Source of the DNA: Telmatactis stephensoni | Taxonomy: Eukaryota; Cnidaria; Anthozoa; Actiniaria; Isophelliidae | Direction: 5' to 3' | Assembly (NCBI GenBank): GCA_029948255.1 | Contig: JALIZF010001525.1 | Coordinates: forward strand, 1-64,000 | Length of the DNA: 64,000 bases | Part shown: piece by piece, positions 24,901-38,054 of the stretch | Layout: every line of letters begins with the position of its first letter | Position numbering within the stretch: position 1 is the first letter of the stretch | Notes under the pieces: model-generated | Told to the model about the DNA's origin: nothing | What the model saw: only the letters and a program-made list of their open reading frames with translations | Databases searched by the model: none | Program-made: the position numbers and the translations under genes

Positions 24901-27900
24901 TTTGTTCACAGGTGTTTCCCTCATCGATTAGATTTTTGTTTTTATATATCCATCCTATTACTTGTTGAGGGCTACTGGGTCATCGGTTCATAACTGTCAA
25001 GTGTTGTAACCGTCATAAAATAAAGTTTTTTTTCCCTATTTTTGGGGGGATTTTCCGGTTTTTCTCCTGCATGTATAGTAATAGAGAGAATCATGAATAT
25101 TTTGAATATTTTATGTCTTAGTGATTTACATACCACGGCAGTTGCTGGAGAGTCTTTGAGTTCTTGTGGAGTTAAGACAGAGAGGTATGCCACATTAACC
25201 AATAGATAAAAAGAAGTTACTGTTACGATGCTACCAAGAGCAGCCCATGGCATGTTTCTGAGAATTGAATAAAGGATTTAACACTTCCGGACATTCATCA
25301 CTGCAACTACTAACATCATCACACCATATGGTTCCATTTACCATACCACTACCTCTTCTATACTAACATCACTATATATAAATGATATATTACGCGCGCT
25401 GATTGGTCGAGAATCGTGTGTTATTAAAGTACACACACACAGATGACGTCATTCAATCTTGTCTGCATTGTAGTTGGTTGAAATATTTTGATGAATACTG
25501 TATAAAACAAATAGATTCCATTTTGCCATAGGTCTGCCGTACTCCAATAGATGAACAGAAGACTTCAAAAAGTTGTGAGAACAACAGTCATACTACTTGA
25601 CTTCAACTAACGTAAAGCTTTGTTCTCAGCACATTTTGACATCATCTGTGCGTCTATTTGAGTACGGATGCACTGAAAAATAGACTGTACATCAAGTATT
25701 GCCACCACTACCGTCACATTACCTCACAGGTCGTTTAATTTCTTCAGTTATGTCTTGAAGTGCATCCCTGTAAATGGACCAATCAAATCTCGTCGTTAGA
25801 CACTCACGTGTACAATACGTGCATGTTTTGTTCTTACCATCCTTCATAGGCCCAAAGTCCACTTTGAAAAGCCAGTGCAATCATTCCTATCTGAGATGTG
25901 GTGTCTTTAAATGAGTCATGAAAACTCGACGTGTCTCCTGGAGGAAATATGAATTGGAAATTCGTATAGCAAATCTGATAGAAGTGAACCTTCAATTAAT
26001 AACTTTGAAGTGCTTCAAAACGCTTACCTTGAGCAAGGCTGACCAATCCAGTAATCATCAAAATTCCTAGAGCGACCATTTTCGCGGTAGTAAGCGCAAC
26101 CTGGATACGGGCAACCCATTTTGCACTAAGACAGTTCAGCCCACACTGGATACCTTTAAAGTTTGATAATTGAGTGAAATGCTCAGACATGCTGTCTGTA
26201 CGGAAAAATACTACCGAAACAGGTAGAGTGTAAGTTGAACCCGAGAAAACACACTCGTTTGACTTCGCATTCCTGAGTGCACGTACTCAAATTGCTTTTC
26301 GTTCTCCAAGTTTAATTCAGCATGTCGATCATTTTTTTCCCTTCAGATCAATGCCAAATATAATTGTTTTAGGAAGGAATATTTGAAAATCCACTTGGAC
26401 TCGGAAGGGTTTTCAAGCGGAATTCTGAGTGGCAAGCTTTGTCGGCATGTTTGACGATGTTTGAAACTTCGGGTTTACTTCTTAAGGTAGTTCGGGACTC
26501 ATGAATTTTTACGATAAACTAAAAGGAGGAAATAAAATGTAAATTAAAAATGGGGGGTCACCGAGGTCACTCTTGCGATATGAGGGGGGAGATGTGGGGT
26601 TTTTTGGGATCTTTTTACGAAAAATGGCCTCACGATATCCGGTCAAATTATAAGAATTTTGGAACAACCAAATGTATTTAAAAGCAAACAAAATGATAGC
26701 CTGGGATGCAGAAAAACACTTGGAACTAAGTTGTTGCCGAACAATTTGCAAAGAAGCGAAAGATCAACAATAATATGCGAAAAATGATCTTCCAGAATAC
26801 ACGTTTTTGGAGGATCAGACACGGAAAAATGATAAATTTACTCAAAATCGAAACGATAGAAGTATTCTTTTTTTCCTTTATACGAAAAGTTTATAAAATT
26901 GTGAGCATAAATCATTCATAAAATCAGGGGATCATTAGAGAAGAAAAAAAGGGTAAAAATCTTCGAAAACGAACACAAAACTGAATCAGCCATTTTAGCG
27001 TTGTTCTCTGCTCCTTTTCGACTCATCACTATTCGCTAAATTTTATATTTCGAGCTTTTTCTCCTACTTTACACGGTGCACAACATGTTTTGATAAATTT
27101 GTTTGCAGAATCTGGTCGATAAAGCACTATTTTTCTTCACCAAAAAACGAATTTCTTCGGTTTTCAATCGCTGACTCGCTAGTGCCCAGACTTCCCACGG
27201 ACAAGCGAATGTTCTTTAATAAAAGTGCGCGCGCGAAATGCGCAGTAGCAAGGGTCCCGAACTTACCTTAATTATGAGTTCTTTTACCATTCCTGGATGT
27301 AAATTGGTTATTCAAACACAACTAAACACTCTTTCATCCAAGTAAACGGTTATATTTAAATTTTTGTTTTCAGGCATTTGAGGACGTGAGGTCAGGAATA
27401 TGTGGTGTCAAACGAGTGTGTTTTCTTGAGCTCAATTCACACTCTACCTGTTTCGGTAGTATCAGACCTCGGTCTTGTCAAGACTCTCTTCATGCTTGTT
27501 AAGGCCTATTTAGCATGAAATGTTTTCTTTTTCTTTTTTTTTTTTTTAATTTCAAGATAAACATCGAATTTTTCGCTTTCTAACTTGAAAACGTGTTAGA
27601 TTTTGTCGATTTTCAAAATTTTTCAATGACAAAATGGTAAACGCTTGGTCACGTGACCATCACGTAATATAGAAAATCCCAAAAATTAAATGGAAAACGG
27701 GCCGTATAGAGACGTAAAGTGAAATAATACAAGAGATGCCAATTTATGACGTTTGGGGATGTCTTTCAAAATCTGCCTGAAATGGTGGTCGATCATTAAT
27801 TGTTAAGGAGGTATTTGGTAAAAGAGGTCATGTGACCAAACAAGGTATTTGACAAATTTGTATGCTACTCCTCACCTTTTAAATTAAGGTGGCTCGACTG

Positions 27901-30900
27901 GGTTTTGTTTGAGGCGCACCTCCGCTGTTTGATCGCAAAATGCGTCGCGGCAAAAAACTTGTTTTCAAAAAAAATTCCACAGCAAGTCTAGGGATAGATT
28001 AAAGTTTCTTTTGACGTTTAAATCATTTTGATCGGAGTTTTCAATAATTCATAGTGGCGGCATGGCGATTTTCATAAACCCGATTTTTTGGAAAAACTGG
28101 AGTTTTGTACAAAACCGCATTTATTGTTTCATAAAATCTAGATCAAGTTCTGCACTCTTACTCAGCTTCAACGATTTCTATGGAAGCGTTTTCGAATAAA
28201 ACGCGCTTGAACTTTTACGCATCAAAAAAGTAAACAATCCAAGCATTCAGTTTACTTGGCCGAAAACCTTACTTTTAGGACTCGGAAAAAGCTTGTTTTG
28301 AGCTCACATTGTCGACACGTTCAATAACTGTTCGTTTGGAAAAGTAGAACAAAATTGCGTCGCACGATTTTGAGAAATCTGAATTTAGGTCAAGTTGATA
28401 GAGGTGCGCCTTTTCATCGTTTGCTTATCATTTCACTTATCTTTATAAAAAGCTAGAAAACTTAAGATTCCCTCGATATATTTTTTTCTTACTTCAATAT
28501 CAGCATTTTCACCAAGTTGTTTCTTGATCCTACACATTTCCTGGCCATTGAAGCATTGTAAGATATCCAAAATAAATTATAAAAACGTAAATTTTTAGGC
28601 CGCTTACTTCGGGTTGACGTTGTTTTGGTCGTCCAGTATCTCCATTGTTTAGTTTTTTTCTGAACTTGTGAACTATGTATATTCTTATCACAAAAGAATA
28701 ATTTCGATGGGGGGAAAAATGTTGAGGATTTTGTTGTGTTTTTGAATGAAATTTTAGCGCCGAAATGCGCGCGCTACTGACGCATCACACGTCATCGACC
28801 GCGCGATTTTTGCAAAAGAAAAATCTGATTTTGAGAAGAAAAATACATGGTTTCTCATATTCTAAAGTTGAATTCATTCTAGATGATTTAAGCCGCATAA
28901 AAAATGGCTCTTTTTACGACCGGAAATAAAGAATACCGTTTGGCCGCCATCTTGAAAATGTCCCATAATGCATTGTATTTCTTGCCACTCTCAGGGAGGG
29001 TTGGAGATTTCATGGTTATTTAGGCAAATTTTGATAAGATTTCGCGCGTTTCTCAGTAAATAACTTTTTAAATCGCATGGATACCCCATAATTTTATTTT
29101 CTCATTCGGTTTTAGATTAACTAAGCTATATGTATTCAAATAATTAAACCATAAAAAATGATTCGCGATATATATTTTTTCAGAAACAGCATTTGACGTC
29201 AAGTTTCCTAAGAATTACAAATAGGCCAAAAAACTCGAAAATAACGGGCACCAGTAATTTCAGTAACATCGTTTTTTGCTTTTATTTTGAAGGATTCGAT
29301 CTTGAGAAGCTTATATTACTTTTGTTGTACTTCTTTATGAATTAACATTGGAAAAAATGATATTATACTAAAAATTCGAAAAATCGCTGGTCAGCGGTTA
29401 TTGGCCATGTTTAGGTAGTTATTTCCGTAAAATGCATGGATAGCCCCAAATTTTTTTTAGGTGAATTAAAAGTCCTTTACCCATTCTACAAAGTAAATAT
29501 AAAATAGCTGGGGGAAAAATGGTTCGCAATTATGGGCCACCGTCCTTAAGAAGTTTCTCTCTCTTATGTATGCTCTCTTGCACCAGCCCATTTTCAAATT
29601 CATGTTTTTTCATCCTATGGGTCACTTGACCCCCGAATTCTGACCATACACAAATAATAATGTTAAGGATCATAATTATGACTACGGGCCAAAATTATAT
29701 CTAAGTACATTTAATATTGGTACGTAGAGATATTACAATTTTCGGCCCTATGACCCAGGCCTTAACATACTTGAGTCGGTCTGATATATATACACCACTT
29801 ATTCGATATTTTCTTTCTCGCCTAAAGGCTCGGCAAAATACATACGCGACCCGTAAAATATCAGCCCGTAATACACAAGAAAATATCTAATAAAGGATTT
29901 ATTATACAATTGCTTTTTCGCTTTGTTTTTACCAGTATTTTTATTATCGAAACAGTCCTTTTTGAAAACCAGCGCGCGCGCTTCAAAAAGAAACCGGTTT
30001 GAAGCTTTGACGTCATACAGAGCCGAATACGCAAACCGGATTTCTAGAGGGTATTACCGTCCCATATTGGCCCTCAAACGTATACCTTATTTGGTAAATT
30101 GACTTCACAATATTGTATAATAATTTCCCGTACAGACCTCGCGCTTGGTTAATAATCTATTACCTAACCCTCAATCTGCAGGATTCATTTCTTGTTCCGT
30201 CCATGATTTCATACTCACATGCTATAGATGCTGCAATTATCTTTAAAAGTGGTAACAGGTCCTCGCGGTCAGAACAGCCAGGAAAGAACGGGTCGACAAT
30301 GTATGCCGCTAATGTCAGGAGTGCAATGGATGTGGACGCAGGGGTAACGAATAGGACTTTAAGCCAAACCATGGCAAATGCAGGCACAGGTCCAAGAGTT
30401 TCTTTGATGAGGATATACTCGCCTATAAGAAATATCAACACTTACTAGTACCACGATCTTAATTGCATTCATGTTCAGTCAATGGGGTATACTTTCCTTT
30501 GTCAGTTGACATATTTCGATATGTTTAGGAGAACAAATAGAACAAGACGCTCATTTGAATGTTCACTTGGAAATCTTTCGAACCTCCTCAGCTAAAAATG
30601 AAATTTAAGACGGACGAAAAAAAATCTACTTTTTATTGAGCTGTAAATAGGCCAGAAATTTAAAACGTTACTCAGTATAATGGCCATGGACAGCACGTAG
30701 TTGTTTGACTCCGTTGGGATCATACCGAACTCCTTGTACCTCTGTATAGTAGTTCTTCGTATTAGGGTTTTCCGATTTACGAGCTTAAAGGCCGATTTGG
30801 CACTAATAGTGCCAGCAATAGTACCAGCCTGTCGTATATGATTGTAACTATTATTTTTGGAATTTCGAGTATTGTTTCTATAAAAAAGCAATACATTTTA

Positions 30901-33295
30901 CAAGTTAATGTACGAATTGTAATAATTTGTTATAAATACAAGTTTTAAAGACCTTTAAAAAACTATTGCCGATAAATCAAATCGGATAAGCGTTCATCAC
31001 GTTACACATGACTAACCGTGAAACATCACATTGATGATGTTTATAATTTACATGACATTTACTAGTCAGAAAAGCTTTTTTCGTTTTTACAAGCTTTCAA
31101 AAATTTTACTATATGAATAAATAGCTCTCTGAACATTTTTATTGGCCAGAAACTACAACTATTGGCTTTCAAATCGATCGACGTACTGGCTTTTGTACCG
31201 TACGTTTGGGCGTACTGAATGAAATTAAAGGAAGTGACAATCACAAAATTTATAATTATAACTGTTTGACTGTAATATTTCACTGCAGACTGTATCTCAG
31301 TTAGTATCTTGCAAAGAGAAAAATAATTTATTTTCGAACTCTTGGCTTTCTTGGAGCTCTTGTGCCTTGTGCGCACAGTACTGGTGAGTTAGCATCAAGG
31401 GTCGACTATTTGAACAGTGTTTACTTCTTAGGGGGTGTTTACATGATACTAGGATCATCCTAGCACTAGAATCATCCTAGCAGGCGAACCAACTTTTACA
31501 ATGCCCGAAGCAACTCGAAGCAGAGTTCAAAGAAATGAGTGATTGCTCGTCCTAGGTCACCCGAACTACCACAGTGGCATATTGGCGTTTCCTAACCCTT
31601 GTTGGGCGAAGTATCTCTACTTTTCCGTGTACATGACCGAAACTAGATCCTAGTAGTAGAATGATCCTCGTACCCGAAGAGAAAACAGAAATAAACCGAA
31701 GTTTAGTAGAACGATCCTCGTACCCGAAGTGAAGACACAAATTTCCATGTAAGCAGAATGCAGTAAATGTATAGCAGGAAGGATGATTCACCTGCTAGGA
31801 GGTTAACACCTCCTTAAGCAGACTCTCTCGACTCATCGCAGAAAGAACTCACAGCGATCATTTTTATTCGCCTATGAACAATAGATTTTATTTCTAACGG
31901 CTACTCCTTAGCTCGCTGCGAGTGATGAGGTAAAAAGGTAAATTGATTGGCCGATCACACCCAAGTACTCGGGTTGGCTTAAGCTTCACCCAGTGTACGG
32001 GAAACGGCAGAAGGCAGACCTTTTTCGCGTTTGTCGTTGGCGTTTGAACGCGAAGATAAGTCATTTCGCATTTGTCGTAGACATGAAAAGTTCCAAACGC
32101 ACATCAGCAGCTGTGAAAAAAAGGAGGCCGCGTGATCGTCTCTGCCGTCTGCCGTTTCCTGCGTACGTGAAGATAAATCTCTGAAATGTTTAATCCAGCT
32201 TGATGACTCATCTGAATCAGCCAATACATGCATTAAAGCAAAGCAGAATCCTTTTCCTAGACATCATCTCTAAAGAAGAGAGCATAAATATTTATGCTCT
32301 CTTGCTCTAAATTATGCTCTCCGAGTATCGAGCGATCACGTATACGTACTGCAGGCACGAAAGCGTCGTTTTTCCACTATAGACTGTCGGGCCACAGAAC
32401 AGTTGTTATTTCTAGTTATTTGCTAGTAAGGGCTAGATAAGTTTGTTAGCTAATTTTGCAGATTAAAAGATAAACGAATTGCCCAAAAAGATTATTGACA
32501 AAAATTTTGCCCTCCGACGGTTTTGAATTATATGGACTATGCGTTTCGGAAACGCATTGCTACCGCAAGCCCTTCTCTCCCTAGAGCCTGTTCACAGGCT
32601 ATCCGTCCACACTAAAACAGCCTATTTCTTTTGTCTAAAATAAGAAAATGCTGTTTCAGTGTGGAAAAGAAAAATGATAAAAAATGTCAAATGTATATTC
32701 GGAGTGGAGGGTTTTCTGATACGCGGCGTAAGTGTTACGCACTATTGCTCACACTATAGCTACATATGCTAATTAGCATGTGGCACTATTAGTGCCAAAG
32801 CCCGTAAATCGGAAATCTCTAATATTAGGGCTTCCGTCACTGTATAATCTACCGCAAATGTTTGATTTTATCAAACGTTGATAAGTTGTACTAATTTTAT
32901 GTATTGCAACCGTCTATGATGACCCCTAGTTATACCGCTCGAACCCCTGGTATCTTTCTAGTTCTTCTTATTGGGGTGTTACTGTATAACGTACCTCCAC
33001 ACTTGGGAAAGGTCAAGCCCAGCTCTGTCCAGCACAGGCCTCCAATAAATGCCACCACTCCACATAATAACCAAATAAGGAGAGACAAACCGACAGACCC
33101 ACTGTATACAAGAACCCATCGTGCAGATATGAATATCCCAGAACCAATCATACACCCAGCGACCAGCGACGAGGCGCCAGGTATACCAAGTACTCGCTTT
33201 AAAGTAATCTCTTCGCCCTGAATGGGAATGTCTCTCTTTTTGTGTGCTTGAAGGCTGATTTGAGTTTGGGGTTCCGGTTCTTGATCATTTGCCAT
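22000..33295 (-). CDS. SLC7-family amino-acid transporter light chain, copy A (580 aa)
   Basis: A plasma-membrane exchanger of the heteromeric LAT/b0,+ type. Coding exons (minus order): 33295-32995, 30422-30219, 26153-26028, 25937-25838, 25767-25723, 25257-25134, 24852-24746, 23928-23832, 23124-22969, 22592-22415, 22304-22000. All splice sites are GT/AG, and the phases sum to 581 codons with TAG. Evidence: GSGIF substrate motif in TM1; WTELGLTFPKCGGEY; extracellular PFFPGC, whose Cys is the usual disulfide partner of the SLC3 heavy chain; NCLSAKWVARIQ; GLWAYEGW; EEIKRPVRNMPWA; REGHLPSFMAMIHRTKRIP. The transport core is ~500 residues as in the family, and the extra length is a polar K/Q/T-rich C-tail. 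An acceptor at 33316 links to a non-coding exon near 36573. The exact substrate class (b0,+AT or LAT) is not resolved. Confidence 0.92.
23305..23440. mobile_element. Half copy of the CAAGAGACC MITE
   Basis: Matches the right half of the 16415-16680 element (GCGCGCGATGGCGAAGTTACTAAAAATAG...TAGTATTATGGTCTCTTG). The left arm is absent. Confidence 0.75.
23604..23825. mobile_element. Palindromic PIF/Harbinger-like MITE at a transporter splice donor
   Basis: A 222-bp foldback with ends AGGCGGCGATATACGAG and inverse, flanked by TTA on both sides. The core contains GCGCAACATTGTTGCGTTGCA, shared with 46558-46824 and 18405-18455. It starts 6 nt into the intron after the copy A exon ending at 23832. 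The equivalent donor in copy B (41503) has no element. Confidence 0.88.
23985..24135. repeat. Foldback with GCACGAGGCGTAGCCGAGTGC loop
   Basis: The arms GCTATGTTGAGTTATAGAAGCACGCGGGAATTGTAAGA and inverse surround the loop. Located in the copy A intron between 23929 and 24745. No equivalent is seen in copy B. Confidence 0.75.
25375..25690. mobile_element. ATTGGTC-box MITE in copy A intron, shared with copy B
   Basis: Contains TTACGCGCGCTGATTGGTCGAGAA, GTACACACACACAGATGACGTCA and, inverted, GACATCATCTGTGCGTCTAT. It lies in the same intron (between the 45-nt and 124-nt exons) as 43905-44165 of copy B, so the insertion predates the duplication. Confidence 0.7.
26486..27267. mobile_element. TTAA-flanked MITE, copy A only
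   Basis: Ends GGTAGTTCGGGACTC and inverse GGGTCCCGAACTTACC, each bordered by TTAA. It lies in the long copy A intron (26154-30218); the copy B counterpart intron is only 326 bp. No transposase seen. Confidence 0.8.
27888..29545. mobile_element. Larger TTAA-bounded sequence, probably composite
   Basis: Bounded by TTAA-GGTGGCTCG on the left and GGCCACCGTCC-TTAA on the right, so the inverted ends are imperfect. The interior is AT-rich with several GCGCGC patches and GGCCGCCATCTTGAAAATG. No open frame of note. It may be two nested elements related to 42443-43280. Confidence 0.45.
29546..30218. other. Rest of copy A intron, no gene seen
   Basis: AT-rich, with a TCGCCTAAAGGCTCGGC loop motif at 29818-29835 like the one at 10065, and a CGCGCGCGC patch at 29970. 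Nothing coding. Confidence 0.5.
30423..32994. other. Copy A first coding intron (2.6 kb), repeats only
   Basis: In copy B the same intron is only 370 bp. It includes short repeats AGAACGATCCTCGTACCCGAAG (twice, near 31655 and 31708), a 28-bp perfect palindrome at 32276-32303, and TA-rich DNA. The open frames have no recognised domain. Confidence 0.55.
32276..32303. repeat. 28-bp perfect palindrome, also at 41382-41409
   Basis: AAGAGAGCATAAATATTTAT... is a perfect inverted repeat with no loop. The identical sequence occurs in an unrelated intron position of copy B. Confidence 0.85.
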
Positions 33296-33780
33296 TGTAT
33301 TAGAATGCTGAGAATTCTGGAGACAAACATACAATAACAATTCCTTGTTGAATTCAATTTAAAAACTATACAAGTAGTAGGAAAGTAGCGGTTCTGCGCC
33401 ACGGGCTGCCGGGCTACCCGGGCTGCCCCCCTCCCCCCACCACCATTGCCCAGGCGGAGCCGGGCTAACCCCCTAACGGCGGGCGAACAGATGTATTTGT
33501 GGACGAGCGAAGCGAGGTGCAATGAGGTCATATCTATTTTTAGATGAGGTACCGGGGAACACGGGCTACCCGGGCACTACCCCCTCCCCTCCCTTCTCTG
33601 TGTAATCAGAGGAGGTCGATTTGACGGGGCCCCCATACGACCAGATCTAGTTTGAGAACGGGATTTTGAAATTAAGAGCGACGCCGAGAACTAAACTTTC
33701 AAGAGGTTTCATTTTATCAGCTCTACATTCATGGTTGATAGCATCTAGTCGACGATTAAATTCATGGATCAATATTTATA

Positions 33781-34048
33781 GAGGGTCTCAATGGGGTGGT
33801 GGCTATTACGGTTAACGGTTAATACTGTTTTGGCTTTTTTACGATTACGGTTAAAGTGGGTTAATAACTAATTTCCATTGTTCTTGATGGTTAAAAATTA
33901 ATTTTTTATTGTTGAGATCGCTGGGAAAAGCTATTATACGACTAACTTTTTATTACGGCTAACGGTCAGTAGTTTTTTCCTATTATTACGGCTTACGGTT
34001 AAATTTTTGGTCCTTTTACGGCTAACGGTTAACCCCATTGAGACCCTC
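33781..34048. mobile_element. TIR element with internal TTACGGTTAACGGTTA repeats
   Basis: Termini GAGGGTCTCAATGGGGT and ACCCCATTGAGACCCTC are exact inverses. The inside is built of imperfect TACGGYTAACGGTTA units on one strand. Non-coding. No target duplication was found. Confidence 0.8.
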
Positions 34049-35275
34049 TTACATGGTGTGTTCAATTTCAAAACGTCTTGTGTAATAGTGTATCTTTCCT
34101 TCAAATTCGGTAATCCGTTCTTTCACACGGTCACACAGTACATAAATGACTACGATGTTTCATCAATATCGAGATTGTTGTTCAACAACCCAATTTCCAA
34201 GTGATCCGAAGCCAGCCTGTGAAGATGTCGATAAGCTTCGATAAACCCAGCCGTACCTCGATAGTCTAAAGACTCATTATTATCATCGACTCCATTGAAA
34301 ATGATACACAGTTTTCTCATCCACCAGCTAGCCTACATTTTCATGTTTTTTTAAAAAAACTAGTCATAGAACTAAAATAAAGCCAAAGCATTTTCTGTCC
34401 AACAAAGTCATCCCTGAAACGGTTTTTAAATCTATACCGGTTCAGACTACCGGTAGGGATTAGGATTTTGACCAACTTCATGATTTTGTGTCAGTTAAAC
34501 AATAACGTCTACATCATCGATGACGTACCCTTTTAGCAAACCCAGCACGGGGTAAAATGAAGACTCTCAATAAGACACCCACAGTAGTTGAACATTGATG
34601 TTTCCGATGAGAAATATACGCGCAGTTATTTCTGAGTGGACAACCAATCACGAAAGAATTCGAAGTTGCAGTTACTAAGTGATATGTTACGAGGGACTGC
34701 TAGGTCCAAACATGTAGGTTCTATACAAGAGCTGGCGATAAACCTTTAACTCTAAGACGAGACAGTTCCTTCGCTGTAGGCTTTATTTTATTATACTTTA
34801 AGGACTTGTACACATGTCTAGCTCTAGGTCTAAAAGGGAAGTCTATCTATTTGAGTAACTCTCTCTTTTATAATGTCCTGTAAGACAGGCCTCAATTAAC
34901 CGCAAGGATGGGTGTTTTGGTAAACACAATCATATTGGACGGCGCCTTTTCCAATGTGATTGGTTGCACGTGAAAACATTGCCAATCATGGGAAACGGAT
35001 GCCAAATGTTGTCGGCTAGGATATTATTCCAGAGATGTCAAGGTTAATCTATTGTTTCTTAAAGCCAAGGGGAATTCCCTACTTTGATATTCTATACTTT
35101 GATATTCTAAACTGAAATTACTCTTGTCAGCAAAATGACAGCACACTGAAGACTATAAACCACCGAATTATTAAAACTAATGCGGTAAACCAAAAACTAA
35201 TTATAACTGGAAAAGTGTATCATAACAGATATTCATTTCTTTTTTTTTTAATTTATAATTATTTTTGAAAAGATG

Positions 35276-35352
35276 ATCCCTTCAACCGGATTCGAACCGA
35301 CGGCCTCAGGAATTACTGGAATTACAGTCCCGCGCTCTAACCAACTCCTTGA
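35276..35352 (-). repeat. tRNA-like fragment (SINE head)
   Basis: The minus strand reads GGAGTTGGTTAGAGCGCGGGACTGTAA...CGTCGGTTCGAATCCGGTTGAAGGGATC. It has A-box and B-box pol III signals, but the arms are irregular, so it is more likely a SINE head than a tRNA gene. It abuts one arm of an inverted repeat (35345-35440 / 35795-35875). Confidence 0.55.
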
Positions 35353-35880
35353 CTGGCAACAAATTCAATGTTTCTTCTTGACGAACATTTCGTGGACTTC
35401 AACCTAAGGAAGGACTAGCAAGGATTGAAAGGCAGGCCATGAAAAATACGCCGAGTTAAATATGATCATCGACAGAAATGAAATCAGTGACCGTCAAAGT
35501 GAATTTGAACACTATTTTTCAGACTACATTAAAATTTTTCAGAGGATAACACATGGTGAATCTGATAGCGAGTTATACGAGGAAGCAGTAATGACCTTTA
35601 CACTTGTCACTATATATATTGTAGTAGCAACTTATCTTACCATCCAGGGTAAATTGATAAAGTCCTCATGCAAAATATTCAAGGAGGATAGATATATACT
35701 CAATTCATAATTGCTCCAAAAAAGCTCGAGAAACGGTATGCGATTATATTCCACCGAATTCAGCACTGATGGCCTGTCATTCTTTAAAAAAATTGTCTTG
35801 CTTGTACATGTCCTTACTTAGGTTGAAATCCACTAAATGCTTGTCAAGAAAAACATTGAATTTGTTGCCATTTAAGGCCT
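35340..35880. repeat. Inverted repeat pair around a 350-bp centre
   Basis: GCAACAAATTCAATGTTTCTTC...GACTTCAACCTAAGGAAGGAC at the left is matched in inverse at 35795-35875. An open frame in the centre (35462-35710) has no recognised motif. Confidence 0.65.
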
Positions 35881-36572
35881 AAAATCCTCCTGATTTACTA
35901 TCAAATTAATCGCCCTCGTCAGTCGGCCATTGTTAATCAGTATGTACCGTTTGCGTGGTTTCGAGAGAAGTCTGGGGATAAATAACTTAACTTTACCCCT
36001 CCCCCCGTCAAGTCATCTTTGTCACTTTTCAGTTCCGGGCTACCTGTGGTAATACAGGGGAGGTTTCTTGCCGCGACCGTACCGGAAGTAAGAAATGAAG
36101 CGGCCTACCCCTCCACGGGTATTTTGGTAAGATAATACGATTCCTGATTTCTGATTTTCAGAAAACAGAAATCAGAAATCGAGATATTTGGAATTGTACT
36201 TTTGAAGTTTTAAATCATGTTTGAAAGACTAAAATGATCTGTTTTCTGAAACAGGAATCTGAAATGATTTCAAAGGATTTCAGTAGATTCCTGATTCGAA
36301 AATCGGATTGGCCGCAAAACATCCTGATTGATATCGAATGGGTTTCTAAAGGGATTTTACCTCTTTCAGTGAAGACTGAGGAAAACATTCGAATGCAGTT
36401 TACGTACATGAACTTATCGCCGTGCATCTTGAAAAGGTCTAAGTACGATTTCGCTAATTTCATCGATATTCAAATATGTGATTACGCATGCACGCAACAG
36501 AATTCTTCAAGACAATCCCTAAGAACTATATTATTTTGCATATGCGTTTTAAAACGTTTATACTTAGCTTAC

Positions 36573-36700
36573 CTCTTAGAAAAGTCGTGTTTGCTGGATC
36601 GTGGAAAACTTCGTCTCTTTGCAGACAGCCGAGCAAAGGGTACCGTCGTGATGACGATAACATGTAACGCAATGCACTATGGAGTCTAGGATCTTGTGAC
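36573..36700 (-). other. Probable 5' non-coding exon of transporter copy A
   Basis: The minus strand has a donor TCTAAGAG-GTAAGCTAAG at 36573/36572. The whole block (about 36440-36700) is recognisably conserved at 50320-50590, upstream of copy B, with the identical donor. Conservation across the duplication, combined with the acceptor just before the coding start of each copy, supports a 5'UTR exon. Its 5' limit is unknown. Confidence 0.6.
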
Positions 36701-37700
36701 AAAATGAGGATCAACCATGGGGTTAAATATCTTTATAAACGTAACCTTTGCAGTTGCTGTATGTTAAAGGCAGAATTAACCTTACCAACAGGCATCAAAC
36801 GTAAATCAGATCAGTTCGTGCTTGACAAGGTATCATGGGTAATCAGTGCACTGAGCAATTCAAAACGGCGGACCCGCTTTGGTGCTTCTTTTGTTTTGAT
36901 AGACATAGACATAGACAATTAGTCCGTTTGCAAAATAACGCGGACAAAACCCTTGTTCTGGACCCCTAGCAAACATTCTCAAATATGAATAGTCTGAATT
37001 CATTCAACTCGAAAATTACGGTGTTTTTTTACAATGGAATTCGATCCAAACCCTAGAATACAGTCTCTGAATAACTGAATTAACTGTATGCACTTTTTGC
37101 TTTTGCTTAGATAGTTATTATTTCGAGAAAAGATCCAAAAACCTTGTTTTTGAGGGGGTTTTGAGGCCTTATTTGTATGTACTTACACAGGGGGCGTGAG
37201 CTTGAAATCGTATAGCTATTTGTTAACAGATTTTCTCCGATGTTCGTGATTGTTCGAATTCAGGATGGATTATCGATCAACTATTGCGCTACGTACAGGC
37301 TAGTGTTATATTACGGACCACACAGATTGCCTGGAATAAGTTACGATCATGTTGTAATTGCATTAACAGATTATTGTCTGCTACGTGATCGTTTTGCTTG
37401 CATTAAAGTCACCAAGCCGGGCTGCCTGTGTTTAGTCCGCATGTGACGCAGGCTAACGGCTCACTCGGTTCAATTCAGGTCAAAACGAACTGTCGTGATT
37501 GTTAGAGAACAATATTTCCATAGGTAAGAAGGAAGATGCAGATCGTGTCGATCAACTGGCATCGTGGCATCAACTGTACAGGTAATCTTGACAACATATA
37601 CTTACTATGGCTTTATTTCACACTAGAAACCTTTTTTCAACTAAATTTTTTATTCCAAATAACAGATTTTTTTACAATACTGAGTTTCTTTTTAGAAAAC
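36701..37700. other. Spacer between transporter copies
   Basis: This is the junction zone of the tandem duplication. The right part (37482-37560) resembles the region downstream of copy A (20658-20725). No gene is recognised. Confidence 0.45.
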
Positions 37701-38054
37701 TAGGAACCTATTTCTGACACTGAAGTGGGATATCTGACATTGAGTAGCAGTTGACTTTGAAAAGAAATCCAGTCTAAAGATAAAAAAAACACAGTTTTTA
37801 AAATGTTTAGAACTACGCCCTCGATATCTTACGTTCAGGGTGGTGAAGGATTTGGTCCAAAAATAGCGCGCGATCCGTTAATTCAATGAGCGCGTGTGTG
37901 ATGTGTGATTTGGTATCTTTAATAAATAGCATCATCGTGATTGCGTCAACATTGACATCCGTGATTACATCCAAAATGTCTTGTGCGATCGGTACCCTCT
38001 GCCGTCCAACCCGATTCCCTATACGCTCTCAGAATGATTTTATATGAAAATATC

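Larger units (their letters stand above)
33317..36572 (-). other. Copy A 5' intron, with GC-rich patch and repeats
   Basis: Lies between the non-coding exon and the first coding exon. It contains a GC-rich patch with GGGCTACCCGGG at 33395-33470 and again at 33556, the repeat element 33781-34048, a tRNA-like fragment and an inverted repeat at 35340-35880. No gene seen. Confidence 0.55.

Noticed and set aside
35276..35352. tRNA gene on the minus strand
   Set aside because: The arms are irregular and it adjoins an inverted repeat; more likely a SINE head.
36234..36689. 151-codon plus-strand frame
   Set aside because: It overlaps the conserved 5' non-coding exon of the transporter on the other strand, and the frame is not preserved in the 50.4-kb counterpart.
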